The notes under the pieces are model-generated. The model was given only the letters and a program-made list of their open reading frames with translations, did not search any database and was not told where the DNA came from. Below, in pieces: positions 1 through 8,495 of a stretch of 64,000 bases of DNA. The position numbers and the translations under genes were made by a program. Numbering within the stretch: the first letter of the stretch is position 1; every line of letters starts with the position of its first letter. This DNA is from Leucobacter muris (GTDB taxonomy: Bacteria > Actinomycetota > Actinomycetes > Actinomycetales > Microbacteriaceae): contig NZ_CP035037.1 of the NCBI RefSeq assembly GCF_004028235.1, forward strand, positions 124,001 to 188,000. The letters are read 5' to 3'.

Positions 1-636
1 ATGGACGAGCCGCTCTCGAACCTCGACGCGAAGCTGCGCGTGCAGACGCGATCGCGCATCGCGACGCTGCAGCGCCGGCTCGGCGTGACGACGGTGTACG
101 TGACGCACGATCAGACCGAGGCGCTGACGATGGGGGATCGCATCGCAGTGATGAAGCTCGGCGTGCTGCAGCAGGTGGGCTCGCCGCGCGAGCTGCTCGA
201 TCACCCGGTCAACACGTTCGTGGCGGGCTTCATCGGCAGTCCGGCGATGAATCTGTTCACCGCCGATGTCGACGAGCGCGGCCTGGTGCTGGGCGGCGCG
301 GTGCTGCCCCTGGCCGATGCGGTGCGCGCGCAGATCGGCGATCGTCGGGTGACGGTGGGCGTGCGCCCCGAGGATCTGGTGGTCGGCGGGCCCGACGAGC
401 CGGGCATCGCGGTGAAGACCACGCTGATCGAGGAGTTGGGGGTCGACGGCTACCTGTTCGGCGACGCCGAGATCGCGGGGGAGCGGGTGACGCTCGTCGT
501 GCGCGTCGACGGCCGGGATCACGCGCAGCCGGGCGACATGATCACGGTGGCGCCTCACCCGGACCGCGTGCACCTCTTCGACTTCGAGAGCGGCGAGCGC
601 ATCGGCACGTTGCAGGCGCGCCACCTGGTGCCGTAG
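1..636 (+). CDS. ABC sugar importer ATPase, C-terminal part (MsmK/UgpC/MalK type)
   Basis: The window opens inside this gene: the first visible residues, MDEPLSNLDAKLR, are the Walker B and D-loop of an ABC ATPase, so the Walker A half lies upstream. The switch histidine follows in VTHDQTEA (about residues 35-42). The last ~130 residues form the TOBE/OB-type regulatory domain typical of carbohydrate importer ATPases (GVRPEDL, then DRVHLFD near the end). MsmK-like ATPases often serve several sugar importers. The importer at 7.1-10.3 kb has no ATPase of its own, so this protein may energise it; that link is inferred. It ends convergent with the kinase gene at 759-1619. Confidence 0.9.
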   Translation: MDEPLSNLDAKLRVQTRSRIATLQRRLGVTTVYVTHDQTEALTMGDRIAVMKLGVLQQVGSPRELLDHPVNTFVAGFIGSPAMNLFTADVDERGLVLGGAVLPLADAVRAQIGDRRVTVGVRPEDLVVGGPDEPGIAVKTTLIEELGVDGYLFGDAEIAGERVTLVVRVDGRDHAQPGDMITVAPHPDRVHLFDFESGERIGTLQARHLVP

Positions 637-676
637 CGCTGGGCCGGGCCTCCGGTCCGGGCGGCTTCTGGTCTGG

Positions 677-736
677 CCGAGATGACACGTGTGGCCCCTT
701 ACCCGTAGGGAGAAGGGGCCACACGTGTCATCTCGG
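677..736. repeat. Long intergenic hairpin, perfect 24-bp arms
   Basis: Arms 677-700 and 713-736 are exact reverse complements around a 12-nt loop. The left arm reads CCGAGATGACACGTGTGGCC then CCTT. It lies between convergent genes, so a bidirectional terminator role is likely, but there is no T-tract. The core GATGAC..G.GTGGCC recurs in the hairpin at 60709-60760. Confidence 0.85.
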
Positions 737-758
737 CGGGTCGACCGGGGCGCGGCGC

Positions 759-1619
759 CTACTGCGGGGCGGGCCGGTCGAAGTGCGGCGCGTACTGCTC
801 GGCGAGCCAGCTCGGGACCGGCCGGTCTCGCTGCGGGAAGCCGCCGAGGTGCAGGCAGGTGCGGGTGGCGGATCGGGTCGCCGCGGCGAGGGCGGCGGGG
901 ACCCCGGCGCCGTCGAGATGCGCGGCGACGAATGCGGCGATGAAGCTGTCGCCGGCGCCGCAGGTATCGACCGGCACGATGGGGTCGGCCGCGGCGGTGA
1001 AGAGGCGGCCGGCTTGCAGAGCGAGGCTGCCGTCGGCGCCGCGCATCACGACGCCGATGCGCGCTCCCGCCTCGACGAGGGCGGCCGCCGTCTCCGCCGC
1101 CTCGGCGGTCTCGCCGTCGCACGAGGTGACGGCGATCTCGACTCCGGCGAGGGACCCCTGGTCGCCGTTGGGGCGGCCGAGCAGGTCGACGCTGACGCGC
1201 CGACCCGCGGCGACGAGCCGCTGCGGGATGGCGGCCTCGGGCGAGGTGCCGGTGACGTGGCACCAGGCCGCGCCCGCGGTCGTCTCCTCGACGCGGGCGG
1301 GGTTCCAGAGCGGTCCGACGCCCAGATCCTCGTGCAGGAAGTCGCGCTCGCGGTCCCGCAGCCGGATCAGCGTGACCCCCGTGGCGCCCGCGAGCGTCTC
1401 GATCCCCTCCGGCGGCAGCCCGGCCGCGGCCGCGGCGCGGCGCACGATCCCGGCGGCGGCGTCGGTGCCGACGGCCCCGAGGTACCGCGCGGGGCGGCCC
1501 ATTGCGCGCCACTGCGCGGCGACGTTGAGCGCGCTTCCGCCCACGGCGAGCCTGCCCTGCTCGACGTAGACGTCGAGGCAGTTGTCGCCGAGGGCGAAGA
1601 GTTCGGGTGCGCCGGTCAT
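759..1619 (-). CDS. PfkB-family sugar kinase, FrlD-like (copy 1)
   Basis: Ribokinase/PfkB-fold kinase of 286 residues. N-terminal FALGDNCLDVYVEQG and VGGSALNVA form the substrate-binding strand and GG motif; DTCGAGDSFIAAF near the C-terminus is PfkB signature 2 with the anion hole and catalytic Asp. The ATG at 1619 lies 8 bp after the stop of the SIS-domain gene at 1628-2641, so the two are one leftward operon. In frl systems FrlD phosphorylates fructoselysine at C6 and the SIS deglycase then cleaves it to glucose-6-phosphate and lysine. The exact glycated amine used here cannot be read from sequence. The reading frame stays open upstream to 2660, but that stretch is antisense-like shadow of the SIS gene. 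Confidence 0.85.
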   Translation of the reverse strand: MTGAPELFALGDNCLDVYVEQGRLAVGGSALNVAAQWRAMGRPARYLGAVGTDAAAGIVRRAAAAAGLPPEGIETLAGATGVTLIRLRDRERDFLHEDLGVGPLWNPARVEETTAGAAWCHVTGTSPEAAIPQRLVAAGRRVSVDLLGRPNGDQGSLAGVEIAVTSCDGETAEAAETAAALVEAGARIGVVMRGADGSLALQAGRLFTAAADPIVPVDTCGAGDSFIAAFVAAHLDGAGVPAALAAATRSATRTCLHLGGFPQRDRPVPSWLAEQYAPHFDRPAPQ

Positions 1620-1627
1620 GGTGCTGC

Positions 1628-2641
1628 TCAGAAGTCGCCCTTCTTGTAGTAGCGGCGGATGGTGAGGTCGTGGTCTCGCGCGCGTTCGAGGTGGGTGCTC
1701 AGGCGCTCGAGCACGGCGGCGAAGAGCACGGGCGAGACGAGCGCGCGAACGCGGGGGGAGATGCCGGCCAGCTCGAAGTCGGCGGCGTCGAGCACGCGCA
1801 GCCTGCGGGTGACGGTCTGCGCGAAGCGTTCGACGCGGTCGGTGAGAGGGCGCTGCTCGTCTTCGCCCTTGAACAGGAACACGCTCGTATCCTCCTCCAG
1901 CAGCTCGAGCGTGCCGTGGAAGAAGTCGGAGGCGTGCACGGGGCGCGTCCAGATCCACTGCATCTCCTCGAGGATGCACATGCCATAGTAGGCGGCCTCG
2001 TACCAGGAGCCGCCCGCCGAGACCATGATGTGGTGCTGCTCGTCTTTGATCTCGTCGGCGAGGGCGGCGGCGCGGGGCTCGAACTGCCGCTTTGCGGCGA
2101 CGAGCTGTTCGGGCAGCGCCTGCAGCTGCGCGACCACTTCGTGGTAGTCGTCGATCTCGCCGCGCTGGTGCATGACGGCGAGGGCCAGCAGCAGCGACTG
2201 CAGGTAGAAGTTCTCGCTCGAGGTGGGGTCGGCGCACTCGTTCGCGAAGTTGACGTCGGCGAGCCGGGCGATGGGGGTGTCGGGCTTCGCGGTGAGGCTC
2301 AGGATCGTCGCGCCCTGCTGCTTCGCGAACTCGATGGCGGCGATGGCCTCCTTGGTGGTGCCCGAGACCGAGGGGAAGACGGCGATCGAGCCGGGGCCGA
2401 GGTGCACGCTGCCGGTGCCGACGATCTCGGCGCTCATCTCGATGTGCGCGGGGAAGGTGGAGCGGGTCTGCAGCAGGCGGGCGGCGGGCAGCATCAGGAA
2501 GTTCACTCCGCCGGCCCCCATGAAGAAGATGTTCGTCGCGCCGTCGTCGAGCAGGTGCGCGACGGCCTCGCGGATCGGCTCTGCCAGTGCGACGGCGCCC
2601 TGCTGCACCGAGCGGTAGTGGGTGGGGTCGAAGTTCAGCAT
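1628..2641 (-). CDS. SIS-domain fructosamine-6-phosphate deglycase, FrlB-like (copy 1)
   Basis: 337 residues with two SIS (sugar isomerase) lobes, the size of FrlB/FraB and about half of GlmS, whose glutaminase domain is absent. Sugar-phosphate loops are visible as FMGAGGVNFL and PSVSGTTKEA. The stretch EEMQW....HASDFFHG places a Glu and a His 16 residues apart, the same spacing as the catalytic Glu/His pair reported for Salmonella FraB (E214/H230, from memory). The expected reaction is cleavage of a 6-phosphofructosyl-amine to glucose-6-phosphate plus the free amine. An AGGAGC ribosome site precedes ATG 2641. A strong palindrome (2664-2686) sits just upstream, so GntR control is likely. Confidence 0.87.
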   Translation of the reverse strand: MLNFDPTHYRSVQQGAVALAEPIREAVAHLLDDGATNIFFMGAGGVNFLMLPAARLLQTRSTFPAHIEMSAEIVGTGSVHLGPGSIAVFPSVSGTTKEAIAAIEFAKQQGATILSLTAKPDTPIARLADVNFANECADPTSSENFYLQSLLLALAVMHQRGEIDDYHEVVAQLQALPEQLVAAKRQFEPRAAALADEIKDEQHHIMVSAGGSWYEAAYYGMCILEEMQWIWTRPVHASDFFHGTLELLEEDTSVFLFKGEDEQRPLTDRVERFAQTVTRRLRVLDAADFELAGISPRVRALVSPVLFAAVLERLSTHLERARDHDLTIRRYYKKGDF

Positions 2642-2663
2642 CGTTGCTCCTGTCCGTCATTGG

Positions 2664-2686
2664 ATAGTGTTGTCAGACAACAATAT
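2664..2686. promoter_or_regulatory. Operator palindrome between SIS gene and gntR
   Basis: TGTTGTCAGACAACA (2668-2682) is a perfect 7+1+7 inverted repeat. Its flanks extend the symmetry (ATA at 2664-2666 against TAT at 2684-2686, skipping one position). It lies 26 bp upstream of the leftward SIS start codon and 92 bp upstream of the rightward gntR start. That position suits autoregulation plus control of the kinase/deglycase pair by the adjacent GntR protein (inference). Confidence 0.65.
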
Positions 2687-2774
2687 CACTTGTCCGGCCA
2701 AGTTGATCGGGCGGGGAAGATGCTAGGGTCGCCGGTATGGGTGCTGAGCCGTTACGACTGCAGGGAGACGCGCG

Positions 2775-3527
2775 ATGACGACCGCCTCTGCCGCCTCTGC
2801 CGCCTCCCGTGAGCCGGGGCGCGCCGTGGACCGCGTGTACGGCCGCGTGCTGCAGCTGGTGCAGCAGCTCGGGCTGCGCACGGGCGACCGTTTGCACACG
2901 GAGGCCGAGTTGTCAGACCTCTTCGGGGTCTCTCGATCCACCGTGCGCGAGGCCTTACGCAAGCTCGAGCAGGAGGGAGTGCTCGTCGCCGTGCAGGGGC
3001 AGGGCCGCTTCATCTCGGCGGCGGCCTCGCTCAGCCCGGAGCGCCCCATGACCAAGTACGAGAGCATCACCGAGATGCTGACGGCGCGGGGCTACGCCGT
3101 CGCCAGTGCGGTGCTCGACGTCACCGAGGGCAGCGCGACCGAGGCCGAGGCCGAGGCGCTGGAGCTCGACGCGGGCGATCCCGTGATCCGCCTGCTCAGG
3201 ATCCGCTTCGGCGACGAGCGACCCCTCGTGGTGAGCGAGAACACCATTCCCCGCGAACTGCTGCCCGGCCCCATCGAGTACCGCGACTGGAGCGGCTCGC
3301 TCACTGCGGCGCTCGCCGCGCACGGGCAGCACGTGCGCTCGTCGCTCGCCGCGATATCGGCGGTCGAACTGCCCGAGGCGTGGGGCGAGCGGCACGGGCT
3401 GCAGGGGCTCGGCCCCTGGCTGCTGGTGACGGAGGTGGGTCTCACGAAGGACGGCAGGCGGGTGCTCTACGCGCGCGACTACCACCGCGGCGACGAGATC
3501 TCCTTCAGCGTGCTGCGCCAGCGCTGA
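2775..3527 (+). CDS. GntR-family regulator, HutC/UTRA subfamily (FrlR-like)
   Basis: 250 residues. The N-terminal winged helix spans about residues 16-80, with the recognition part LSDLFGVSRSTVREALRKLE followed by the wing GQGRFI. A UTRA effector domain follows (about 95-245), of the kind that binds sugar phosphates or histidine-pathway ligands. B. subtilis frl is controlled by a regulator of this subfamily (FrlR). The gene is divergent from the SIS/PfkB pair, with a perfect palindrome between them, and convergent with lacI 6 bp downstream. An effector such as a fructosamine 6-phosphate is likely but not shown. Confidence 0.88.
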   Translation: MTTASAASAASREPGRAVDRVYGRVLQLVQQLGLRTGDRLHTEAELSDLFGVSRSTVREALRKLEQEGVLVAVQGQGRFISAAASLSPERPMTKYESITEMLTARGYAVASAVLDVTEGSATEAEAEALELDAGDPVIRLLRIRFGDERPLVVSENTIPRELLPGPIEYRDWSGSLTAALAAHGQHVRSSLAAISAVELPEAWGERHGLQGLGPWLLVTEVGLTKDGRRVLYARDYHRGDEISFSVLRQR

Positions 3528-3533
3528 CCCCCG

Positions 3534-4625
3534 TCAGCGCGGCGGGGCGACCGAGGCGCGCTGGATGAGCCGCGCGGGGAGTTCGAGCTGCGTCGGCGCC
3601 TCCTCGCCGTCGCCGTCCCCGTCGATGCGGCCCAGCAGCAACTCGGCCGCGCGCCGCCCGAGATCGAGCATCGGCTGCTCCACCATCGTGAGCGGCGGCT
3701 CCATCACGGCCGCCCACGAGCTGTCGTCGAAGCCGATCACCGAGGCCTGGGACGGGATCGCGACCCCGCTGTCGCGCAGTGCGTGCAGGGTGCCGGTGAG
3801 CGCATCGGTCTCGGTGCAGAAGAACGCGGTGGGCGGATCCGCGAGCGCGAGCATGCGCATCACCTCGTCGTAGGTGTGCGCCTCGGTCTTCTCGCCCACG
3901 GCGACCAGGTCCGGATCGAGGGGCAGCCCCGAGTCGTCGAGCGCGTCGAGGTATCCCATGAGGCGTTCGCCGTCGCTCCAGAGGTTGCGCGCGGCGGCGT
4001 CGACCAGGTCGCGGCGGAAGCTCGGCCGCGCCGGCGTGGGCGGCCCCCACACGAAGCCGATGCGCGCGTGGCCGGCCGCGATCAGCTCGCCGGTGGCGGT
4101 GCGCGCCGCGGTGCGGTTGTCGATGACTACGGCGTCGAGCTCGATCCCCGGGATCAGACGGTCGAGCAGCACGAGCGGGATGCCCCGTTCGCGCGCCAGC
4201 TGCAGGTGCGCGGTCGAGGCGGGGTCGCAGGCCGCCGACGAGAGGATGATGCCGTCGACCCGCTTGTCGACCAGCACGTTCATCGCGGCGATCTCGTCTT
4301 CGAAGTGCTCGTAGGTGCTGATCACGAGGGCGTCGAAGCCGCGGGCGCTCGCGATCTCCGAGACGCCGCGCACCACACCGCCGAAGAACGGGTTCGAGAT
4401 GTCGGCGACGACCACTCCGATGGTGTGACTGACTCCGGTGGAGACGCTGCGCGCCAGCTGATTGGCCCGGTAGCCGAGCGCCTCGGCCGAGGCGAGCACG
4501 CGCTCGCGCATCTCGTCGCTGACGTAGCCGTAGCCCCCGAGCGTTCTCGCTGCGGTGGCGCGGCCGACGCCGGCGGCGGCCGCGACCTCGGAGATCGTGG
4601 GGGAGGACGATCGAGTTCTGCCCAA
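3534..4625 (-). CDS. LacI-family transcriptional regulator of the sugar-amine locus
   Basis: 363 residues with an N-terminal LacI helix-turn-helix (TISEVAAAAGVGRATAARTL), a hinge near ALGYRANQLARS, and a periplasmic-binding-protein-like effector domain (TIGVVVADISNPFFGGVVRG through GFDDSSWAAVMEPPLT). The start is a TTG at 4625: no ATG fits, and GAGGAGG lies five bases upstream of it. It is the last gene of a leftward run after a PfkB kinase (gap 27 bp) and SIS gene. Two copies of a LacI-type operator, TGGTACCGGTATCA, flank the SIS2/binding-protein promoters, so this protein probably represses both directions. Confidence 0.9.
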   Translation of the reverse strand: MGRTRSSSPTISEVAAAAGVGRATAARTLGGYGYVSDEMRERVLASAEALGYRANQLARSVSTGVSHTIGVVVADISNPFFGGVVRGVSEIASARGFDALVISTYEHFEDEIAAMNVLVDKRVDGIILSSAACDPASTAHLQLARERGIPLVLLDRLIPGIELDAVVIDNRTAARTATGELIAAGHARIGFVWGPPTPARPSFRRDLVDAAARNLWSDGERLMGYLDALDDSGLPLDPDLVAVGEKTEAHTYDEVMRMLALADPPTAFFCTETDALTGTLHALRDSGVAIPSQASVIGFDDSSWAAVMEPPLTMVEQPMLDLGRRAAELLLGRIDGDGDGEEAPTQLELPARLIQRASVAPPR

Positions 4626-4652
4626 TGCTTCCTCCTCGGTGGAGACTCCAGT

Positions 4653-5663
4653 CTAGGGCGTGTGTTCAGCGGCCGCGGGAGCCGTCGGTGCCCCCGCCGC
4701 GGTCGCGGGATCCGGAGCCGACGCGGTGGGGGTGCCCTCGGCCGCGCCCGCGATCTGCGAGGCCGCCCGCGAGGTCGACGAGGCGCGTTCGGCGTCGAGC
4801 GGCATCGCGCGGCCGCGCGCGAACGCGGCCTCGACGAGGCACTGGTCGCGCGAGGCCTCTGCGCCCGCTCGCAGTGCCGCGCGCAGATCCTCGGCGCTCG
4901 GGCGCCGATCCCGAGACCAGCCGAGGCTCAGCAGGCGCACCACGAAGCCGGCGAGGAAGGCGTCGCCGCAGCCCATGGTGTCGACCATGGCGGAGGGATC
5001 GTCGAGCAGCAGCGCGCTTCCCGCGATCCGATGTTCGGTGTCGGCGACCACGGCTCCGTCGGTGCCGCGGGTGGCGAGCGCGAGGCCCGCGCCGTGCGCG
5101 AGGAGGGCGTCGAGCAGCGCGTGCGTCGCGCCCTCGTCCTGCTCGGAGCATGAGATGAGCGCGAGGTCGATGTGCGGTGCCACCCGGGCGAGATAGTCGT
5201 CCGTGCGGAACTCGGGCTCGGACGAGAAGTCGAAGCTGACGAGCGCGCCGAGCTGCGCCAGCCGGGGCAGCTCGGACAGGATGCCGGAGTACACGCTGGT
5301 GTGCACCAGGTCGAAGCCCGCGGCGTAGTCGAGCCGGCCGCCGTCGAGGTCGATCGGTTCGCGCACGGTCACGCCCCCGCCGTTCCAGCCGAGGAACGTG
5401 CGATCGCCGTCGACGACGTGCAGTCGCGAGACCCCCGACTCGCCCGTGCGCACCACGGCCTGCCGCAGGTCGACTCCCTCGGCTTCGACGGCCCGTCTCA
5501 GGAAGTCGCCCTCGTCGTCGTCACCGAAGACTCCGAGGTAACCCGCCTCGGCGCCGAGGCGGCGGGCGTAGACGGCCACGTTGACGGCGTTGCCGCCGGG
5601 GTAGTCGATGCCGCGGTCCACGAAGCGGTCGATGATGTTGTCACCCAGGCCGAGAATCTTCAC
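4653..5663 (-). CDS. PfkB-family sugar kinase, FrlD-like (copy 2)
   Basis: 336 residues. MKILGLGDNIIDRF and YPGGNAVNVAVYARRLG form the N-terminal strand and GG motif; PfkB signature 2 reads DTMGCGDAFLAGF, with Cys for the usual Ala of GAGD. The last ~60 residues are an Ala/Thr/Pro-rich low-complexity tail beyond the normal kinase length. It starts at GTG 5663 with a GAGAGGAG ribosome site. It differs clearly from copy 1, so it is more likely a paralogue for another glycated amine than a recent duplicate. It belongs to the leftward run SIS2 - kinase 2 - lacI. Confidence 0.85.
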   Translation of the reverse strand: MKILGLGDNIIDRFVDRGIDYPGGNAVNVAVYARRLGAEAGYLGVFGDDDEGDFLRRAVEAEGVDLRQAVVRTGESGVSRLHVVDGDRTFLGWNGGGVTVREPIDLDGGRLDYAAGFDLVHTSVYSGILSELPRLAQLGALVSFDFSSEPEFRTDDYLARVAPHIDLALISCSEQDEGATHALLDALLAHGAGLALATRGTDGAVVADTEHRIAGSALLLDDPSAMVDTMGCGDAFLAGFVVRLLSLGWSRDRRPSAEDLRAALRAGAEASRDQCLVEAAFARGRAMPLDAERASSTSRAASQIAGAAEGTPTASAPDPATAAGAPTAPAAAEHTP

Positions 5664-5718
5664 GGGGTCTCCTCTCCGTCGCGTGCCGGTGCGGCGCGGT
5701 CCCGCGGCCGGTGATGGG

Positions 5719-5754
5719 GGAGCGGGGGCGGATCGGCCGATCCGCCCCCGCTCC
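5719..5754. terminator. Perfect 36-bp GC palindrome inside the SIS2-kinase2-lacI run
   Basis: Arms 5719-5736 and 5737-5754 are exact reverse complements with no loop. The left arm reads GGAGCGGGGGCGGATCGG. It sits 18 bp after the SIS2 stop and 56 bp before kinase 2. It could lower downstream expression by partial termination or protect the SIS2 mRNA 3' end. There is no T-run. Confidence 0.6.
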
Positions 5755-5771
5755 GATCTGCGCTGGCCGGA

Positions 5772-6773
5772 TCAGTAGTCCATCACGCGGTAGTAGCGGC
5801 GCAGGTCGAGCGAGTGATCCCGCACGCGTTCGAGATGCTTGCTCACGCGGCCCATCACGGCGTCGAGCACGATGGGGGCGATGAGCCCCCGGTTCTCGGG
5901 GCTGAAGCCCTTGAGCTCGTAGTTGCGGGTGTCGAAGACGGTGACGTTCTTCGAGATGCGCTTGGCGAACGTCTCGGCGCGGTCGGTGAGCGGCCGCGTC
6001 TCGTCCTCGCCCTGGAAGACGATCACGGAGGTGTCCTCCTCGAGCAGTTCGAGCGAGCCGTGGAAGAACTCCGCGGAGTTGACGCGCGTGGTGCGCAGCC
6101 ACTGCATCTCCTCGAGGATGCACATCGAGTAGAGGTAGGTGAAGCCCCAGAGCGGCCCGCCGCCGATGAGGAAGTGGTAGTCGGTGTCCTTGTGCGCCTC
6201 GGCGAAGGCCGACGCCTGCGGTTCTGCGGCCTTCGCCGCGTCGATGACGGCGTCGGCGAGGCCCGCCAGCTCGTCGGCGAGCGACTCGTAGCCCGGGAAC
6301 TCGCCGCGCACGTTCATGATGCGGCCGACGAGCAGCAGCAGCTGCGGGTCGAACGGCCAGGTCTTGGGCGCCGAGGTGAGCGTGTGATCGACCTTCTGGG
6401 CGATGGGCGATTCCGGCACGCCGGTGAAGGAGACGGTGGTGGCCCCCTTCGACTTCACGTAGTCGATGGCGAGCAGCACGTCCTCGGTGGTGCCCGAGAC
6501 CGACATGAAGACGGCGAGCGTGCTCTCGCCGAGCCAGGCGTCGCCCGACTCGATGAGCTCGCGCGAGATGACCGCGCGAATGGGGAGCTTCGAGAAGCGC
6601 CGGGCGAGGTACTCGTAGGGCCACGCCTGGGCGTAGGTGCCTCCCGAGCCGACGAGCAGCACGTTGTCGATCCCGCGGTCGAGCAGCTGATCCACCAGCT
6701 CCTCGATCTGCGGGCGCAGTGCGACCGCGCTGGTGAGTTGTTCGCGAACCTGGGCTTCGTTGAAACCGAGCAT
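5772..6773 (-). CDS. SIS-domain fructosamine-6-phosphate deglycase, FrlB-like (copy 2)
   Basis: 333 residues, two SIS lobes: LLVGSGGTYAQAW and FMSVSGTTEDV are sugar-phosphate loops. The motif EEMQW....NSAEFFHG keeps the Glu and His 16 residues apart, as in copy 1 and FraB. Copies 1 and 2 share architecture and the C-terminal ...LERVRDHSLDLRRYYR-type end but differ throughout, so they probably act on different glycated amines. AAAGGA precedes ATG 6773. A LacI-type operator lies 34 bp upstream. It leads the leftward operon with kinase 2 and lacI and is divergent from the binding-protein gene. Confidence 0.87.
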   Translation of the reverse strand: MLGFNEAQVREQLTSAVALRPQIEELVDQLLDRGIDNVLLVGSGGTYAQAWPYEYLARRFSKLPIRAVISRELIESGDAWLGESTLAVFMSVSGTTEDVLLAIDYVKSKGATTVSFTGVPESPIAQKVDHTLTSAPKTWPFDPQLLLLVGRIMNVRGEFPGYESLADELAGLADAVIDAAKAAEPQASAFAEAHKDTDYHFLIGGGPLWGFTYLYSMCILEEMQWLRTTRVNSAEFFHGSLELLEEDTSVIVFQGEDETRPLTDRAETFAKRISKNVTVFDTRNYELKGFSPENRGLIAPIVLDAVMGRVSKHLERVRDHSLDLRRYYRVMDY

Positions 6774-6807
6774 CTGTGATCCTTTCGTGCCGAGACCCTG
6801 CCCGATC

Positions 6808-6821
6808 TGGTACCGGTATCA
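6808..6821. promoter_or_regulatory. LacI-type operator, SIS2 side
   Basis: TGGTACCGGTATCA, a 14-bp near-palindrome with the central CG typical of LacI-family sites. It is 34 bp upstream of the leftward SIS2 start. The same 14-mer recurs at 6999-7012. Confidence 0.7.
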
Positions 6822-6998
6822 GGTCTGAACATCGTGGCACAGCCGATCGGGCCCGTCAACACCGAAACCCTGCAGGGCGACCGGTCGCTCGCTGACCAGC
6901 GCTCGCGACTCAGTGCTTGTTTGGTAACGAGTCGAGGCTCATTCCGAAATTGCCCTTGCGCGAAGGGCCCGCATGGGTCACAATTCAATGCAAGTTGG

Positions 6999-7012
6999 TG
7001 GTACCGGTATCA
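6999..7012. promoter_or_regulatory. LacI-type operator, transporter side
   Basis: Exact second copy of TGGTACCGGTATCA in the same orientation, 96 bp upstream of the binding-protein ATG. A small inverted repeat GCCCTT-GCGCG-AAGGGC at 6952-6968 also lies in this divergent promoter region. No clear -10/-35 pair could be fixed. Confidence 0.7.
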
Positions 7013-7108
7013 GAGTCAGCGGTGCACGGGCCGCCTGCTCGACGCCACATTCACGACCCATCGGGCGGTCGCGCGGAAGCGGCGCTCTCAACGAGGAGGG
7101 GCATACAC

Positions 7109-8425
7109 ATGCAACGGAAGAAGACCACGCTGGCGGCGATGGCGGTCGGCGCCGCGCTCATGCTGAGCGGCTGCGCAGGAGGCGGCGGCAACGACGCCGT
7201 GGCCGACGTCACCGCCGAACCCGAGTTCTCGGGCAAGCTCAGCATCCTCACGAAGTTCGCCGGCGAACCGCTCGGCCCGTACTTCGAAGACCTCGCCGCC
7301 GCCTACCAGGAGCAGCACCCGGACGTCGAGTTCGAGCTCATCCAGGAGACCGATCAGTCGGTGAAGGACAAGACGAAGACCCTCACCGCCTCGGGCGCGC
7401 TGCCCGACATCTACTTCACCTGGACCGGCACCTGGGCCCAGAACTTCGTCGAGGGCGGGCTCGCGGCCGACCTCAGCGAGGTGATCGCGCCCGGCACCGA
7501 ATGGGGCGACAGCTTCGGCGAGGCCTCACTCGACGCCTTCAAGTACGACGACAAGTACTTCGGCATCCCGCTCTACAACAACGGCAAGTTCATGGGCTAC
7601 AACACCGACGCCTTCGAGAAGGCCGGCATCGAGGTGCCCACCACCTTCGAGCAGCTCATCGACAGTTGCGGCCCGCTGCGCGACGCCGGCTACGAGCCGA
7701 TCGCGTTCGGCAACAAGGACGGCTGGCCGGGGCTGCACTACCTGCAGCAGCTCTTCGCCTACAACGTGCCGAGCGACACGCTGAACGCCGACTTCGACCC
7801 CGAGACCGCGAAGTGGGACGACCCCGGCTACGCGAAGTCGCTCGAGGAGTTCAAGGAGCTGGTGAACGAGTGCACCGACTCGGGCACCGGCACCAACGGC
7901 GTGCTCTACACGACCGCGCAGGAGGCCCTCTCCGGCGGCCGCGCGGCCATGTACTACCAGGAGATCCTCGAGTTCGACCAGCTCACCTCGGGCGACATCC
8001 TCACTCCCGAGAACTTCGGCCTCTTCAAGCTGCCCGTGCCCGAGGGCGCGAAGGGCGACCCCGACGCGGTCGAGGGCTCGCCCGAGGGCTACCTCATCAA
8101 CGCCAAGTCGCCCCGCGCGGCTCTCGCGGTCGACTTCATGAAGTTCGTCACCGATCCCGAGAACGCGAAGACGCTCTCGTCGCCGCCCTACGGGCAGCCG
8201 AGCACCGTCATCGGCGCCGTCACCGAGGAGACCTCGAGCGCGGCGGTCTTCGACGGCATCGGCCAGGTCAACGACGCCTCCCAGCTGGTCGTCTGGCTCG
8301 ACACGGTCACGGTGCCCGAGGTCGCCGACGCCTGGCTCGCCGGCGGCGAGGCGCTCATCAGCGGCGACTCGTCGCCCGAGGACATCCTCGCGAGCGTGCA
8401 GAAGGCGAACGAAATGGCCCGCTGA
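7109..8425 (+). CDS. ABC sugar-type importer, extracellular solute-binding lipoprotein
   Basis: 438 residues. The N-terminus MQRKKTTLAAMAVGAALMLSGCAGG is a lipoprotein signal with lipobox LSGC, so the mature protein begins at Cys 24 or so. It is anchored on the outer membrane face. The body matches family 1 sugar-binding proteins (SBP_bac_1), e.g. DIYFTWTGTWAQNFVEGG and the C-terminal ...PEDILASVQKA. ATG 7109 has GAGGAGG nine bases upstream; the frame is open earlier to 6917 but without signal-peptide logic. It heads a rightward operon with two permeases and a TIM-barrel enzyme, equivalent to FrlO in B. subtilis. The ligand is probably a fructosamine (inferred from neighbours). Confidence 0.88.
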   Translation: MQRKKTTLAAMAVGAALMLSGCAGGGGNDAVADVTAEPEFSGKLSILTKFAGEPLGPYFEDLAAAYQEQHPDVEFELIQETDQSVKDKTKTLTASGALPDIYFTWTGTWAQNFVEGGLAADLSEVIAPGTEWGDSFGEASLDAFKYDDKYFGIPLYNNGKFMGYNTDAFEKAGIEVPTTFEQLIDSCGPLRDAGYEPIAFGNKDGWPGLHYLQQLFAYNVPSDTLNADFDPETAKWDDPGYAKSLEEFKELVNECTDSGTGTNGVLYTTAQEALSGGRAAMYYQEILEFDQLTSGDILTPENFGLFKLPVPEGAKGDPDAVEGSPEGYLINAKSPRAALAVDFMKFVTDPENAKTLSSPPYGQPSTVIGAVTEETSSAAVFDGIGQVNDASQLVVWLDTVTVPEVADAWLAGGEALISGDSSPEDILASVQKANEMAR

Positions 8426-8495
8426 CCCGTCCGTGCTGCGGGGTCGGGGCACCGGCTCCGCAGCACGACGTCGATGCAGTACCGAGGGAAGCAAC

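Noticed and set aside
1628..2660. Extended N-terminus joining the first PfkB kinase frame to a 633-residue protein
   Set aside because: The extra part is the SIS gene read in another frame; the kinase has its own ATG at 1619.
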